From assembly GCA_030039655.1 (NCBI GenBank), contig JASHVC010000814.1:1-6286 (forward strand): a stretch of 6,286 bases of DNA. Direction: 5' to 3'. The notes below the pieces were generated by a model. That model saw only the letters and a list, made by a program, of their open reading frames with translations. It ran no database searches and was not told where the DNA came from. How positions within the stretch are numbered: the first letter of the stretch is position 1; every line of letters starts with the position of its first letter. The position numbers and the translations under genes were made by a program. The stretch comes from Xanthobacteraceae bacterium (GTDB lineage: Bacteria > Pseudomonadota > Alphaproteobacteria > Rhizobiales > Xanthobacteraceae). Positions 1 through 5,666 of this stretch are shown piece by piece.

Positions 1-164
1 CTTAGTCTTTCGAGGAGGTGCCCATAGCCAGGATCCTCCCAATGGACCTCAAGATTGGACAGGAAACCGGGGACAAAGACGAGATCGATGGAACCGTTGC
101 CGATCACCTGGTAGGCGATCCGCACGCTGCCGCTCTTCGCATATCGGGTCTCAGGCGATCGCAT
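1..164 (-). CDS. Adenylate/guanylate cyclase with N-terminal alpha/beta-hydrolase-like domain (5' part only)
   Basis: Read on the minus strand from the ATG at 164-162, the frame is open to the window edge and gives 54 residues, beginning MRSPETRYAKSGSVRIAYQV and continuing through DLVFVPGF and HWEDPGYGHLLERL. This block (ETRYA.SG.V.IAYQV.G, then a hydrophobic strand, VPGF, then a W near E/D-P) is the characteristic opening of a rhizobial protein family in which an alpha/beta-hydrolase fold precedes a class III cyclase domain that makes cAMP from ATP. The cyclase domain itself would lie left of the window and is not seen, so a plain alpha/beta hydrolase is the alternative. An in-frame TAA lies about 50 bases upstream of the ATG. 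No convincing Shine-Dalgarno precedes the ATG; an in-frame TTG six codons earlier is possible but less like the family start. Transcription would begin in the repeat-rich stretch to the right. Confidence 0.72.
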   Translation of the reverse strand, partial: MRSPETRYAKSGSVRIAYQVIGNGSIDLVFVPGFLSNLEVHWEDPGYGHLLERL

Positions 165-259
165 GAGGAGTGCACTTCGCAACGGCCTGGATCGAACGCC
201 GTGGGCATCATTTTAGCGGAAAATCAAAGTAAGTGTCCGGAAATGCCTAGTCGTAGAAG

Positions 260-275
260 CCGCCTCATAAGGCGG
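260..275. repeat. Short perfect hairpin
   Basis: CCGCCT (260-265) and AGGCGG (270-275) are perfectly complementary around a four-base loop, CATA. No T-run follows on either strand, so it is not a clear intrinsic terminator. It is more likely part of a palindromic intergenic element. Confidence 0.4.
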
Positions 276-320
276 AGAGCCGCGCGCAGCATGGCTACTG
301 CCGGCATCATGCGGAGCGCT

Positions 321-364
321 CGATACGGCCGCGTCGATGTCGCTACTTTGCATCGGCCGTATCG
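321..364. repeat. Perfect 11-bp inverted repeat with 22-base loop
   Basis: CGATACGGCCG (321-331) is the exact reverse complement of CGGCCGTATCG (354-364). The pairing stops abruptly at both the outer and inner ends. It lies about 160 bases upstream of the cyclase start. It could be an operator for a dimeric regulator, a cruciform in a mobile palindromic element, or a folded 5' leader. No T-tract is next to it. Confidence 0.5.
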
Positions 365-396
365 CAAAACTGATTGCACCGCGCCATGTCCGTTAG

Positions 397-463
397 TGGC
401 ACTTCGCGTCGATCCAACGCGCTGCTCCGACCTTCGTTGTTGGTGCGATAAGCGACATCGCCG
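397..463 (+). repeat. Dispersed intergenic repeat, copy A
   Basis: These 67 bases match 3883-3949 in the same orientation with 6 mismatches and no gaps. The common core includes GTTGTTGGTGCGATAAGCGA. The flanks on both sides differ between the copies, which marks this as a discrete repeated unit or the shared part of a larger degraded element. Neither copy encodes a recognisable protein. Copy A ends about 55 bases before the start of the truncated permease. Confidence 0.7.
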
Positions 464-517
464 AAATGACATAAAGCTCGCCATCGTCACGCCAGGTGTT
501 GCTGCCTCGTATGTCTA

Positions 518-820
518 TTGCGGCAAACGTCGTTCCGGAAGGTGATCATTTTGGGGACGGCGCCGTTTGTCATCGCCGGATTGCGGCAGTCGTTCTTGCG
601 CTCGTGGATCGCGGTGATCGGCGCCGAAATGCTCGCAGCGTCCAATTGGGGCCTGGGCTGGGTGATCTTCGACGCCATGCAATTTCTCAACGCCGACGTG
701 ATGCTCGCCTCGATCATCGCCATCGACCTCATCGGCTTTGCGGCCGAGCGCTTCGTGTTCGGCTCGCTCGAGCGCGCCACCATCTATCGCTGGGGCATGG
801 CGCGGATGGCGAAGGGATAG
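518..820 (+). pseudogene. 5'-truncated ABC transporter permease (NitT/TauT, SsuC/TauC-like)
   Basis: The frame, opened by a TTG at 518, gives 100 residues that match the C-terminal part of nitrate/sulfonate/taurine-type permeases. These inner-membrane subunits of the BPD_transp_1 family move substrate from a periplasmic binding protein. Visible landmarks are FRKVIILGTAPFVIAGLRQ (the end of the cytoplasmic coupling loop, normally ...LP.a.P.i..GLR), then RSWIAVIGAEMLAASNWGLG, two C-terminal membrane segments, and the ending ERATIYRWGMARMAKG. About 150 N-terminal residues, including the first membrane helices and the start of the EAA loop, are missing. No permease-like sequence was found in the other frames just upstream. 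An aspartate inside the last membrane segment (IAIDLIGF, against IAIGLIGF in the second copy) fits loss of constraint. The expected partner ATPase is not adjacent but 5.1 kb downstream, next to a second copy of this gene's 3' end. A functional short protein is unlikely. Confidence 0.8.
651..820 (+). repeat. 170-bp direct repeat, left copy (permease 3' end)
   Basis: It matches 5667-5836 without gaps at a constant offset of 5016 bases, with 9 mismatches (653, 658, 678, 690, 691, 700, 726, 736, 742). The last 78 bases (743-820), ending exactly at the TAG stop, are identical. Similarity ceases immediately after the stop codon and before base 651. Confidence 0.95.
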
Positions 821-1147
821 GATCGTCAAGAAGCTGCGGGCGCGGAGCGTTCGCCCATTAGGTTGCGTGCTCGTTATTGCGGGGCTCGTAGCTGTCGGCG
901 CGCCGGCTTATCAACCGGCGGAACTGAAGAACTGTCGGACGCATAGCGAACCTCCCAGGCATTCGTTCCCGGCGCGAAAATTCCTGCGGTCGCTTTTCCC
1001 GACGCGATTGGGGTGACAATCGACATGGCGCCAGTTGGGCGAAAAGGAGTTCTTGACCCATCGCAACATTTTTACGCCGCTTGCCTATTGAAGCGACGAC
1101 GCGGTAGCGCATTATCGTCTTTTCTCCGTTGCGAGGGGAGACTGGTC
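821..1147. other. Intergenic region upstream of the Kir-like gene
   Basis: No complete gene is supported. From about 824 a frame with no start codon reads KKLRARSVRPL followed by GCVLVIAGLVAVGAPA and then AYQPAELK. This has the basic, hydrophobic and small-residue layout of a signal peptide, but it ends at a stop at 1016-1018 after low-complexity residues. It may be a broken exported-protein gene or chance. A perfect 6-bp hairpin (CGCCGG at 901-906 with CCGGCG at 915-920) and a 5-bp one (838-842 with 852-856) are present. The Kir-like frame is open back to a GTG at 1013, but the stretch before 1148 does not resemble a channel N-terminus. The promoter of the Kir-like gene should lie here; a TTGACC at 1053-1058 has no convincing -10 partner. 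Confidence 0.45.
1131..1140 (+). promoter_or_regulatory. Ribosome-binding site fixing the Kir-like start
   Basis: GCGAGGGGAG ends seven bases before the ATG at 1148. It is the only purine-rich site well spaced from an in-frame start, so it selects 1148 over the upstream GTG at 1013. Confidence 0.7.
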
Positions 1148-2041
1148 ATGCCGCAAGCTGAGACAAAAACCACTGCCGAGCGACGCTTTCCAACACTTAC
1201 GGAACTGGGTGAGCTGCAACGCCTAGGGCATCGCCAAATAGCAGGGTTCGACATTTATCATCACGTCATGGCTGCTAGCTGGACCGGTTTTTTCTCGGTA
1301 CTGGCCGCGGCTTATGTGGCGTTCAACTTTGTATTTGGATTGCTCTATCTGATTGTCCCTGGAAGCCTTGCCAATGCACGACCTGGTTCCGTGGCCGATG
1401 TATTTTTCTTCAGTGTTCATGCCATGGCGGCGCAAGGCTACCGCGATATCCATGCAGCAACACTCTATGCCGACCTCCTGGTGACCGGCGAAGTAATGTG
1501 CGGCCTAGTCGTTATTGCCCTGATAACGAGTCTTGTATTTGCTCGCTTTTCGTGCCCAAAGGCCGGCATTATTTTCAGCAAACAAGCCGTCATCACGACG
1601 GCCGACGAACAACCGACCTTGCTGATTCGCGTCGCAAATCAACGTAACAATCTTGTGATCGACGCAGAGGCGACCGCGATAATCACGCATGACCTCAGCG
1701 AGGCCTCGAGCGGCATTATGCGGCGGTTCGAGGACCTTAAATTTGTGCGGAGCCGCACGCCGCTTTGGACCTGTACATGGACTTTAATGCACCGGATCGA
1801 TCAGTCGAGTCCGCTGTGGGGGATGAGCCCCGAGGACCTCATCGCACAGAACGCTGAAATATGCATTGCTATTACCGGCATCGACGAAACGCTAGCGGTT
1901 CCGGTTTGCGGGCACTTCAGCTATCCTGCGCGCCAGATTCTCTGGAACCACCGCTTCGCGGACGTTTTTGGCATGACGAAAGCGGGCCGCTTCCAGATCG
2001 ATTATTCTCGCCTGCACGAGACGGTCCCGGTGCTCAACTGA
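1148..2041 (+). CDS. KirBac-type inward-rectifier potassium channel homologue with altered selectivity filter
   Basis: The product has 297 residues, a normal KirBac length. KirBac proteins are tetrameric inner-membrane channels with a large cytoplasmic immunoglobulin-like domain. The landmarks occur in order: an amphipathic slide helix around residues 35-45 (FDIYHHVMAASW), outer membrane helix 46-70, the turret/pore entry ANARPGSVADVFFFSV (75-90), pore loop 91-100, inner helix about 105-133, the linker FARFSCPKAGIIFS (131-144), then the cytoplasmic beta domain with LLIRVANQRNN (158-168), MHRIDQSSPLWG (214-225), ILWNHRFADVF (264-274) and the family-like ending FQIDYSRLHETVPV. The filter is abnormal: where KirBac has MATVGYGD, this has MAAQGYRD (93-100), so threonine is alanine, valine is glutamine and the second glycine is arginine. 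The pore-helix glutamate position reads histidine. Everything else appears intact, with no frameshift, so this is a complete gene rather than obvious debris. Potassium selectivity, or conduction at all, is doubtful. The start was chosen for its Shine-Dalgarno. A cytochrome c gene follows 67 bases later on the same strand. Confidence 0.88.
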   Translation: MPQAETKTTAERRFPTLTELGELQRLGHRQIAGFDIYHHVMAASWTGFFSVLAAAYVAFNFVFGLLYLIVPGSLANARPGSVADVFFFSVHAMAAQGYRDIHAATLYADLLVTGEVMCGLVVIALITSLVFARFSCPKAGIIFSKQAVITTADEQPTLLIRVANQRNNLVIDAEATAIITHDLSEASSGIMRRFEDLKFVRSRTPLWTCTWTLMHRIDQSSPLWGMSPEDLIAQNAEICIAITGIDETLAVPVCGHFSYPARQILWNHRFADVFGMTKAGRFQIDYSRLHETVPVLN

Positions 2042-2108
2042 GCTACTTGTACACCGCGGTCCGTCTAACTAGTGCAAGGTCGATGATCGCCTGCACAAGG
2101 AGCAGACT

Positions 2109-2642
2109 ATGAAAGTCGCAAGCGGAGTCTTAATGGCGTCTGCAGCCGCCGTCGTGGCATTGGCAACTGTGTTAATGGCAGCTTGCTCCAAGGATCAGCA
2201 AGCCGATCGTGGGAAATATTTGGTGACCCTGGGAGGGTGCAACGATTGCCATACACCGGGGTATTTCTTCGGCAAGCCGGATATGGCGCGGTACCTTGGT
2301 GGCTCCGACGTAGGATTCGAAATTCCGGGTCTCGGTGCTTTTGCTGGCAGAAATATCACACCCGACAAAGAGACTGGGATCGGCTCCTGGACTACGGAGC
2401 AGATCGTAACTGCGCTGCAGACCGGCAAGCGGCCGGATGGCCGCGTGCTTGCGCCGATCATGCCGTGGCATGCCTTTGCAAATCTTACAAAGGATGACGC
2501 TACCGCAATCGCCGCGTTTCTCCAAAGTCTGCCGCCGGTCAAGAATAGCATTCCCGGACCGTTCGGCCCTGGCCAACAAGCGTCGTTCTTCCTTTTCAGG
2601 ATTTTGCCACCTGGACAGACAGTCGCGGCAGCGCCAAATTAA
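2109..2642 (+). CDS. Exported monohaem cytochrome c, possibly a lipoprotein
   Basis: The product has 177 residues. An N-terminal export signal (MKVASGVLMASAAAVVALAT, residues 1-20) runs into VLMAAC; C26 could be lipidated, although methionine at -3 makes the lipobox imperfect, and ordinary cleavage is the alternative. The mature part carries one haem-binding CNDCH (44-48) in the context GKYLVTLGGCNDCHTPGYFF. M118 in APIMPWHAFANLTKDD is the likely second axial ligand, followed by a closing helix DATAIAAFLQSLPPVKN. The spacing and the MPW.....L...D...I.AFL..L motif resemble the cytochrome c domains that accept electrons from periplasmic alcohol or aldehyde dehydrogenases. No dehydrogenase gene is present in the window, so the electron donor is unknown. 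AAGGAG at 2097-2102 lies six bases before the ATG. The short gap after the Kir-like gene suggests one transcript. It converges with the glutathione transferase gene 154 bases on, and no strong terminator hairpin was found between them. Confidence 0.88.
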   Translation: MKVASGVLMASAAAVVALATVLMAACSKDQQADRGKYLVTLGGCNDCHTPGYFFGKPDMARYLGGSDVGFEIPGLGAFAGRNITPDKETGIGSWTTEQIVTALQTGKRPDGRVLAPIMPWHAFANLTKDDATAIAAFLQSLPPVKNSIPGPFGPGQQASFFLFRILPPGQTVAAAPN

Positions 2643-2796
2643 GCACACTCAAGGGCGTGCAGCCGATGACTCCCAAACACTGACCGTGAGAACTTTGCCA
2701 GCTGTTCGCTAGGCTCCTTCCAACGCGGATTTGCGAAAACAGCACAACCTGAGTACCGCGACATCGGCACAATTCAGAAGCTCGATTGGAGTTATA

Positions 2797-3471
2797 CTAT
2801 ACCCGCACAAACTCCTTGCCCTTGTTGGCGGCGGTAAAGCCGTTGAACACCTCATTGACCCCATTCCAGGTCTTGAGCTTTTTCACGTTGCCCAACCAAC
2901 GCTTGACGTTGGGATAGGCCGAGAAGTCGCAATCAATCAGCTCACCGATCGACACCAGACCGGCACCGAAATAGTCCGCAATCGTGAGTTCGTCGCCGCA
3001 GAGATACTGCTTGTTGGGTCCGATCCAATAGTCATTGAGAATCTGCAGCCAGTTCTTGGCTCCCTGCTGTCCCCAAGCGACAGCACCGGCGTGGGCCTCG
3101 TCGCTGCGGCGCTTGTGGTGGGGAAACAGTTGCGGATAGACCAGCCCATAACCGAAATCGCGATAGAATTGGGTGTTGAGCCAATCCATCATCTCGTTGA
3201 TCTTCGCGCGCTTCTTCAAATCCTTCGGATAGGACGGCAAGTCGTATTTGTCGGCCAGATATTTCATGATGGCTGAGCCTTCGGTCAGGCGCAGATCACC
3301 GTCCTCCAGCATTGGCACCATGCGGTTTGGATTGAGCGAGACGTATGGCTCCTGATAATGGGCGCCTTTGAGTATATCGACTGTGTCCTCATCGCACTTG
3401 ATGCCGCTCTCGGCGATGAGCAGTCGCACAGGACGGCACGCCGTGGAAACCGGATGCATGTAGAGCTTCAT
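2797..3471 (-). CDS. Glutathione S-transferase, theta-like
   Basis: The product has 224 residues, a typical cytosolic GST length. GSTs conjugate glutathione to electrophiles or reduce peroxides. The N-terminal thioredoxin-like domain begins MKLYMHPVSTACRPVRLLIA; S9 lies at the catalytic serine position of theta-class enzymes. The glutathione site is visible as LNPNRMVPMLEDG, with the cis-proline P53, and LTEGSAIMKYL (E64, S66). The helical C-terminal domain runs from about residue 88 and contains the folding N-capping box LTIADYF (T163, D166) and a closing AYPNVKRWLGNVKKL. The start at 3471 is preferred over an in-frame ATG 33 codons earlier, because the fold begins immediately and a GGGGG tract lies about eight bases upstream. 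No truncation is seen. It is divergent from the monooxygenase stub across 138 bases and convergent with the cytochrome gene. Nothing in the sequence ties it functionally to either. Confidence 0.9.
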   Translation of the reverse strand: MKLYMHPVSTACRPVRLLIAESGIKCDEDTVDILKGAHYQEPYVSLNPNRMVPMLEDGDLRLTEGSAIMKYLADKYDLPSYPKDLKKRAKINEMMDWLNTQFYRDFGYGLVYPQLFPHHKRRSDEAHAGAVAWGQQGAKNWLQILNDYWIGPNKQYLCGDELTIADYFGAGLVSIGELIDCDFSAYPNVKRWLGNVKKLKTWNGVNEVFNGFTAANKGKEFVRV

Positions 3472-3609
3472 GGTCTGACCCCCGTCTCTTCGTTGCCCAG
3501 TCGTGCGCGCGCAAGCGCCTGGTTTGGCAACGGACTGTGATTGAAGCGTGGCACGATCGCGCCGGCGCAATCCGTTTTAGCGCAATAATCCAAAGAGGAG
3601 AACGGCCGG

Positions 3610-3753
3610 ATGGTCGAGACGTTGCGTTACACCTTCGATGATCTTACGCGCGACGCGCAGAGCGGCAAGTCGATCAGCGCCGAGCAACACATGGCGGAAA
3701 TTCTCGCCGCCGCGAAGCTTGCTGACGCAGCGGTAGCTAACATCTGTCGTTGA
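3610..3753 (+). pseudogene. 5' stub of a probable LLM-class flavin-dependent monooxygenase
   Basis: Behind a good Shine-Dalgarno (AGAGGAG, 3594-3600), the ATG at 3610 opens 47 codons. The segment RYTFDDLTRDAQSGKSISA followed by EQHMAEILAAAKLADAA resembles the first strand and helix of luciferase-like (LLM, F420/FMN) oxidoreductases, where a pattern of D..TG..vSa..R...ll....LAD..G precedes the conserved GEHH. Here the expected glycine and downstream motif are absent. After LADAA the frame reads VANICR and stops as repeat DNA begins, so the gene broke at about 3733. The family call rests on only about 35 residues and is tentative. A small intact protein is a less likely reading. The intact ribosome-binding site means a 47-residue peptide could still be translated. 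Confidence 0.45.
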
Positions 3754-3882
3754 TCCACTTCTGACCGATGAGGGCTGCTTATAGCGACCATTCGCCGCGC
3801 ATGCCGACCAGTTCGTGTGACCCGAAGAAAATCGAGAGCCACACCCATGCTGCATATGCGAACTGGTATCAATCGACGCTTT

Positions 3883-3949
3883 TGGCACATCGCATCGATC
3901 CAACGCGCCGCTCCGACTTCCGTTGTTGGTGCGATAAGCGACATCGTCG
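3883..3949 (+). repeat. Dispersed intergenic repeat, copy B
   Basis: This is the partner of 397-463, with 61 of 67 bases identical, in direct orientation and 3486 bases apart. It lies about 150 bases beyond the break point of the monooxygenase stub. The surrounding DNA (roughly 3734-4030) has the look of the same degraded intergenic element, but copy A does not extend into it. Confidence 0.7.
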
Positions 3950-3995
3950 GCACTGCGGGAAAATGTCGTTCCCAAAGTAGCTGAAAGGCGGGCAG

Positions 3996-4028
3996 TCGAA
4001 GCGCCTGCTTAGCGAGCGCAGGCTTCGA
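3996..4028. terminator. Imperfect hairpin, possible terminator
   Basis: TCGAAGCGCCTGC (3996-4008) pairs with GCAGGCTTCGA (4018-4028) as 6+5 base pairs with a two-base bulge and a nine-base loop. Four T residues follow on the plus strand (4029-4032 region), which is a weak tract for intrinsic termination. It may equally be the terminal palindrome of the surrounding repeat element. Confidence 0.3.
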
Positions 4029-4383
4029 TTTTGGCGTGTGGCGAGTGTCTGCCATTCGATTATCGTTGCCCAGGGGATCGAACTGACGTTTCAGAAACTC
4101 CGGCGAAAAGCATTGAGCGTCAGGGCCAACGTTCGATTTGAGCCAGTTGATGGGCGTTGCAGCTGCAAATCCCATCGAATGTTTTGTGGATAAAGACGGA
4201 TCCCCGAAGTGTGTTGCAGAACAATCACAGGTCATGGGACGCAACACGATATCGTGGAATTGCCGCGAAAGGATGTGGCGCGATCGATACGGCGCCTGCT
4301 TGACTGCACAGGCTACCTTGGCCCGGCGCGACTAAAGCAGCGCTTACGTTGGCATGTCCGCAGATCGCGTAAATGGTGTTGCG

Positions 4384-5637
4384 ATGATTTCGGGTTTGAG
4401 GATCCATATTTTCGCCTGCCTGACCGCTGCCCCCGGACTGTCGTTGTCAGTGCCCGCAATCGCTCTGACGCAGCAGCAAATCGAGCAGTGCGTAAACAAA
4501 GACAACAACTATTTGCCAGATCTGGTGGTCGCCGCCTGCACGGCATCAATAGAGTCGGGCAGGTGGAGCGGCAAAGAACTCGTTTGGGCCTTCCAGCGCC
4601 GCGGCCTCGGGTTGATCGCCAAGCGCGACTACGACAAAGCCATGGCAGACTACAACGAGGCGATTAGGTTCGATCCGAAAGCTGCCGTTTCCTACAACGA
4701 CCGTGGCGCCGCGTACATAGCTAAACGCGATTACGACAACGCCATCGCGGATTGCACCGAGGCGATCCAGCTCGATCCGAAATATGCCAGTCCCTACAAT
4801 AACCGCGGCCTCGCATACAAAGCCAAGGGTCACTACGATCGTGCCATTGCCGACTTCGATCAGGCGATCCAGCTCGATGAGCAATTTGCGCTGGCCTACG
4901 ACAATCGCGCCGATACCTACACAGCGATGGGTGACCTTGACCACGCCATCGCCGATTACAGCGAGGCCATAAGGCTCACCCCCGACTACGCCCTCTATCG
5001 CAACGACCGCGGCAATGTGTACTACGCCAAGGGCGATTACGACCACGCCATCGCCGATCATGACGAGTCCATAAGACTCAGCCCGAACAATGTCGTCTAC
5101 CGCAACGACCGTGGCAACGCGTACTACGAAAAGAAGGACTACGACCGCGCTATTACCGACTACGACGAGGCGATCCAGCTCGATGAGAAATTTGCGCTGG
5201 CCTACTACAACCGTGGCGACGCATATGCAGCCAAGAAGGATTACGACCACGCCATCGCCGACTACACCCAGACGATCCAGCTCGAGCCGAACAACGCCGG
5301 CGCCTTCCACTCACGCTGCTGGTACCGCATGCTCGCCAACCGCGACCTGCGGGGGGCGCTCGCTGACTGTAACGAATCGCTTTGGCTGCGGCCCAACGCT
5401 GCCAATACGCTCGTCAGCCGCGGCGTAGTGCACTTGAAGCTCGGCGCATTTCAGCGAGCCATAGCCGACTTCAGTGCGGCCGTCGCCACGAACAAAACGG
5501 ACGCCTACTCATTGTATGGCCGCGGTATCGCTAAACTGAAAAGCGGCGATACTGACGGCGGCAACGCAGATATAGCAGCCGCCAAGGCGATCCAGCCCGA
5601 TATCGCAAACGCGTATGCCCGCTACGGGCTGACTTGA
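4384..5637 (+). CDS. Exported TPR-repeat protein (ten repeats)
   Basis: From the ATG at 4384 the product has 417 residues. Residues 1-27 look like a signal peptide (MISGLRIHIFACLTAAPGLS, then LSVPAIA before LTQQQ), so the protein probably acts in the periplasm. A short region with C36 and C52, possibly a disulfide, precedes ten consecutive 34-residue tetratricopeptide repeats from about 66 to 406. Each carries variants of the pattern A.....RG.AY.AKGDYDRAIADYDEAI.LDP; repeat 8 is one residue longer and repeats 8-10 are the most diverged. TPRs form a superhelical scaffold for protein binding; no catalytic domain is present, so the partner is unknown. An upstream in-frame ATG at 4354 would add ten polar residues before the hydrophobic core and weaken the signal. 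Neither start has a strong ribosome-binding site, so the start is uncertain. Several repeats are nearly identical at the DNA level, indicating recent internal duplication or conversion. Exported TPR proteins of this type are common in Bradyrhizobium-like genomes. Confidence 0.88.
   Translation: MISGLRIHIFACLTAAPGLSLSVPAIALTQQQIEQCVNKDNNYLPDLVVAACTASIESGRWSGKELVWAFQRRGLGLIAKRDYDKAMADYNEAIRFDPKAAVSYNDRGAAYIAKRDYDNAIADCTEAIQLDPKYASPYNNRGLAYKAKGHYDRAIADFDQAIQLDEQFALAYDNRADTYTAMGDLDHAIADYSEAIRLTPDYALYRNDRGNVYYAKGDYDHAIADHDESIRLSPNNVVYRNDRGNAYYEKKDYDRAITDYDEAIQLDEKFALAYYNRGDAYAAKKDYDHAIADYTQTIQLEPNNAGAFHSRCWYRMLANRDLRGALADCNESLWLRPNAANTLVSRGVVHLKLGAFQRAIADFSAAVATNKTDAYSLYGRGIAKLKSGDTDGGNADIAAAKAIQPDIANAYARYGLT
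4861..5205 (+). repeat. Internal TPR DNA repetition with 102/306-base periodicity
   Basis: Bases 4861-4899 (end of TPR 3 and start of TPR 4) match 5167-5205 (end of TPR 6 and start of TPR 7) at 37 of 39 positions, exactly 306 bases or three repeats apart. TPR 5 and 6 also share a near-identical YRNDRGN segment 102 bases apart. This is finer than the protein pattern requires and suggests unequal crossover or gene conversion within the gene. Confidence 0.75.
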
Positions 5638-5666
5638 AGGCCGAAGCTGAATTCGGTTAGTCCGCT

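Larger units (their letters stand above)
165..517. other. Non-coding stretch with hairpins and a dispersed repeat
   Basis: No gene is supported here on either strand: the open frames have no recognisable protein content and no ribosome-binding site. It must contain the promoter of the leftward cyclase gene, but no clear promoter hexamers were seen. It holds two perfect inverted repeats (260-275 and 321-364) and one copy of a dispersed repeat (397-463), each listed separately. Its right end abuts the point where the permease homology begins, so a rearrangement junction probably lies between about 464 and 521. Confidence 0.6.
3754..4383. other. Intergenic repeat-rich region upstream of the TPR gene
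   Basis: About 630 bases hold no gene that can be supported. The left half carries the second dispersed repeat copy (3883-3949) and a hairpin (3996-4028). A 206-codon open frame on the minus strand (4247-3627) runs through the repeat and antisense to the monooxygenase stub; it has no recognisable domain or ribosome-binding site. On the plus strand, a TTG-started 65-codon frame (4138-4335) includes ECFVDKDGSPKC but matches nothing recognised. The promoter of the TPR gene must lie in the right part, but no clear hexamers were identified. Confidence 0.5.

Noticed and set aside
1044..1091. A 12-codon leader-peptide-like frame from a TTG at 1053 after AAGGAG
   Set aside because: The spacing from AAGGAG to the TTG is only three bases, and no attenuator-type hairpin pair or terminator follows.
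1013..1147. A 45-residue N-terminal extension of the Kir-like protein from a GTG
   Set aside because: No ribosome-binding site at the GTG, a strong one at 1148, and a final length already typical of the family without the extension.
2172..2648. Minus-strand open frames of 158 and 118 codons
   Set aside because: They are shadows of the cytochrome c gene, which has the CNDCH motif, a signal peptide and a ribosome-binding site.
2731..3276. A 181-codon open frame on the plus strand
   Set aside because: It is antisense to the clearly recognisable glutathione transferase and has no domain of its own.
3627..4247. A 206-codon open frame on the minus strand
   Set aside because: It crosses the dispersed repeat and the monooxygenase stub antisense, with no recognisable domain and no ribosome-binding site. 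It is more likely chance openness in GC-rich repeat DNA.
4640..5300. Regular 102-base periodicity considered as a CRISPR or satellite array
   Set aside because: The period is an exact multiple of codons and encodes canonical TPR motifs without spacers.
4546..5310. A 254-codon valine-rich open frame on the minus strand
   Set aside because: It lies wholly antisense to the TPR gene. Its repeated hydrophobic pattern simply mirrors the repeated GCGATC/GCCATCGCC codons of the TPRs.
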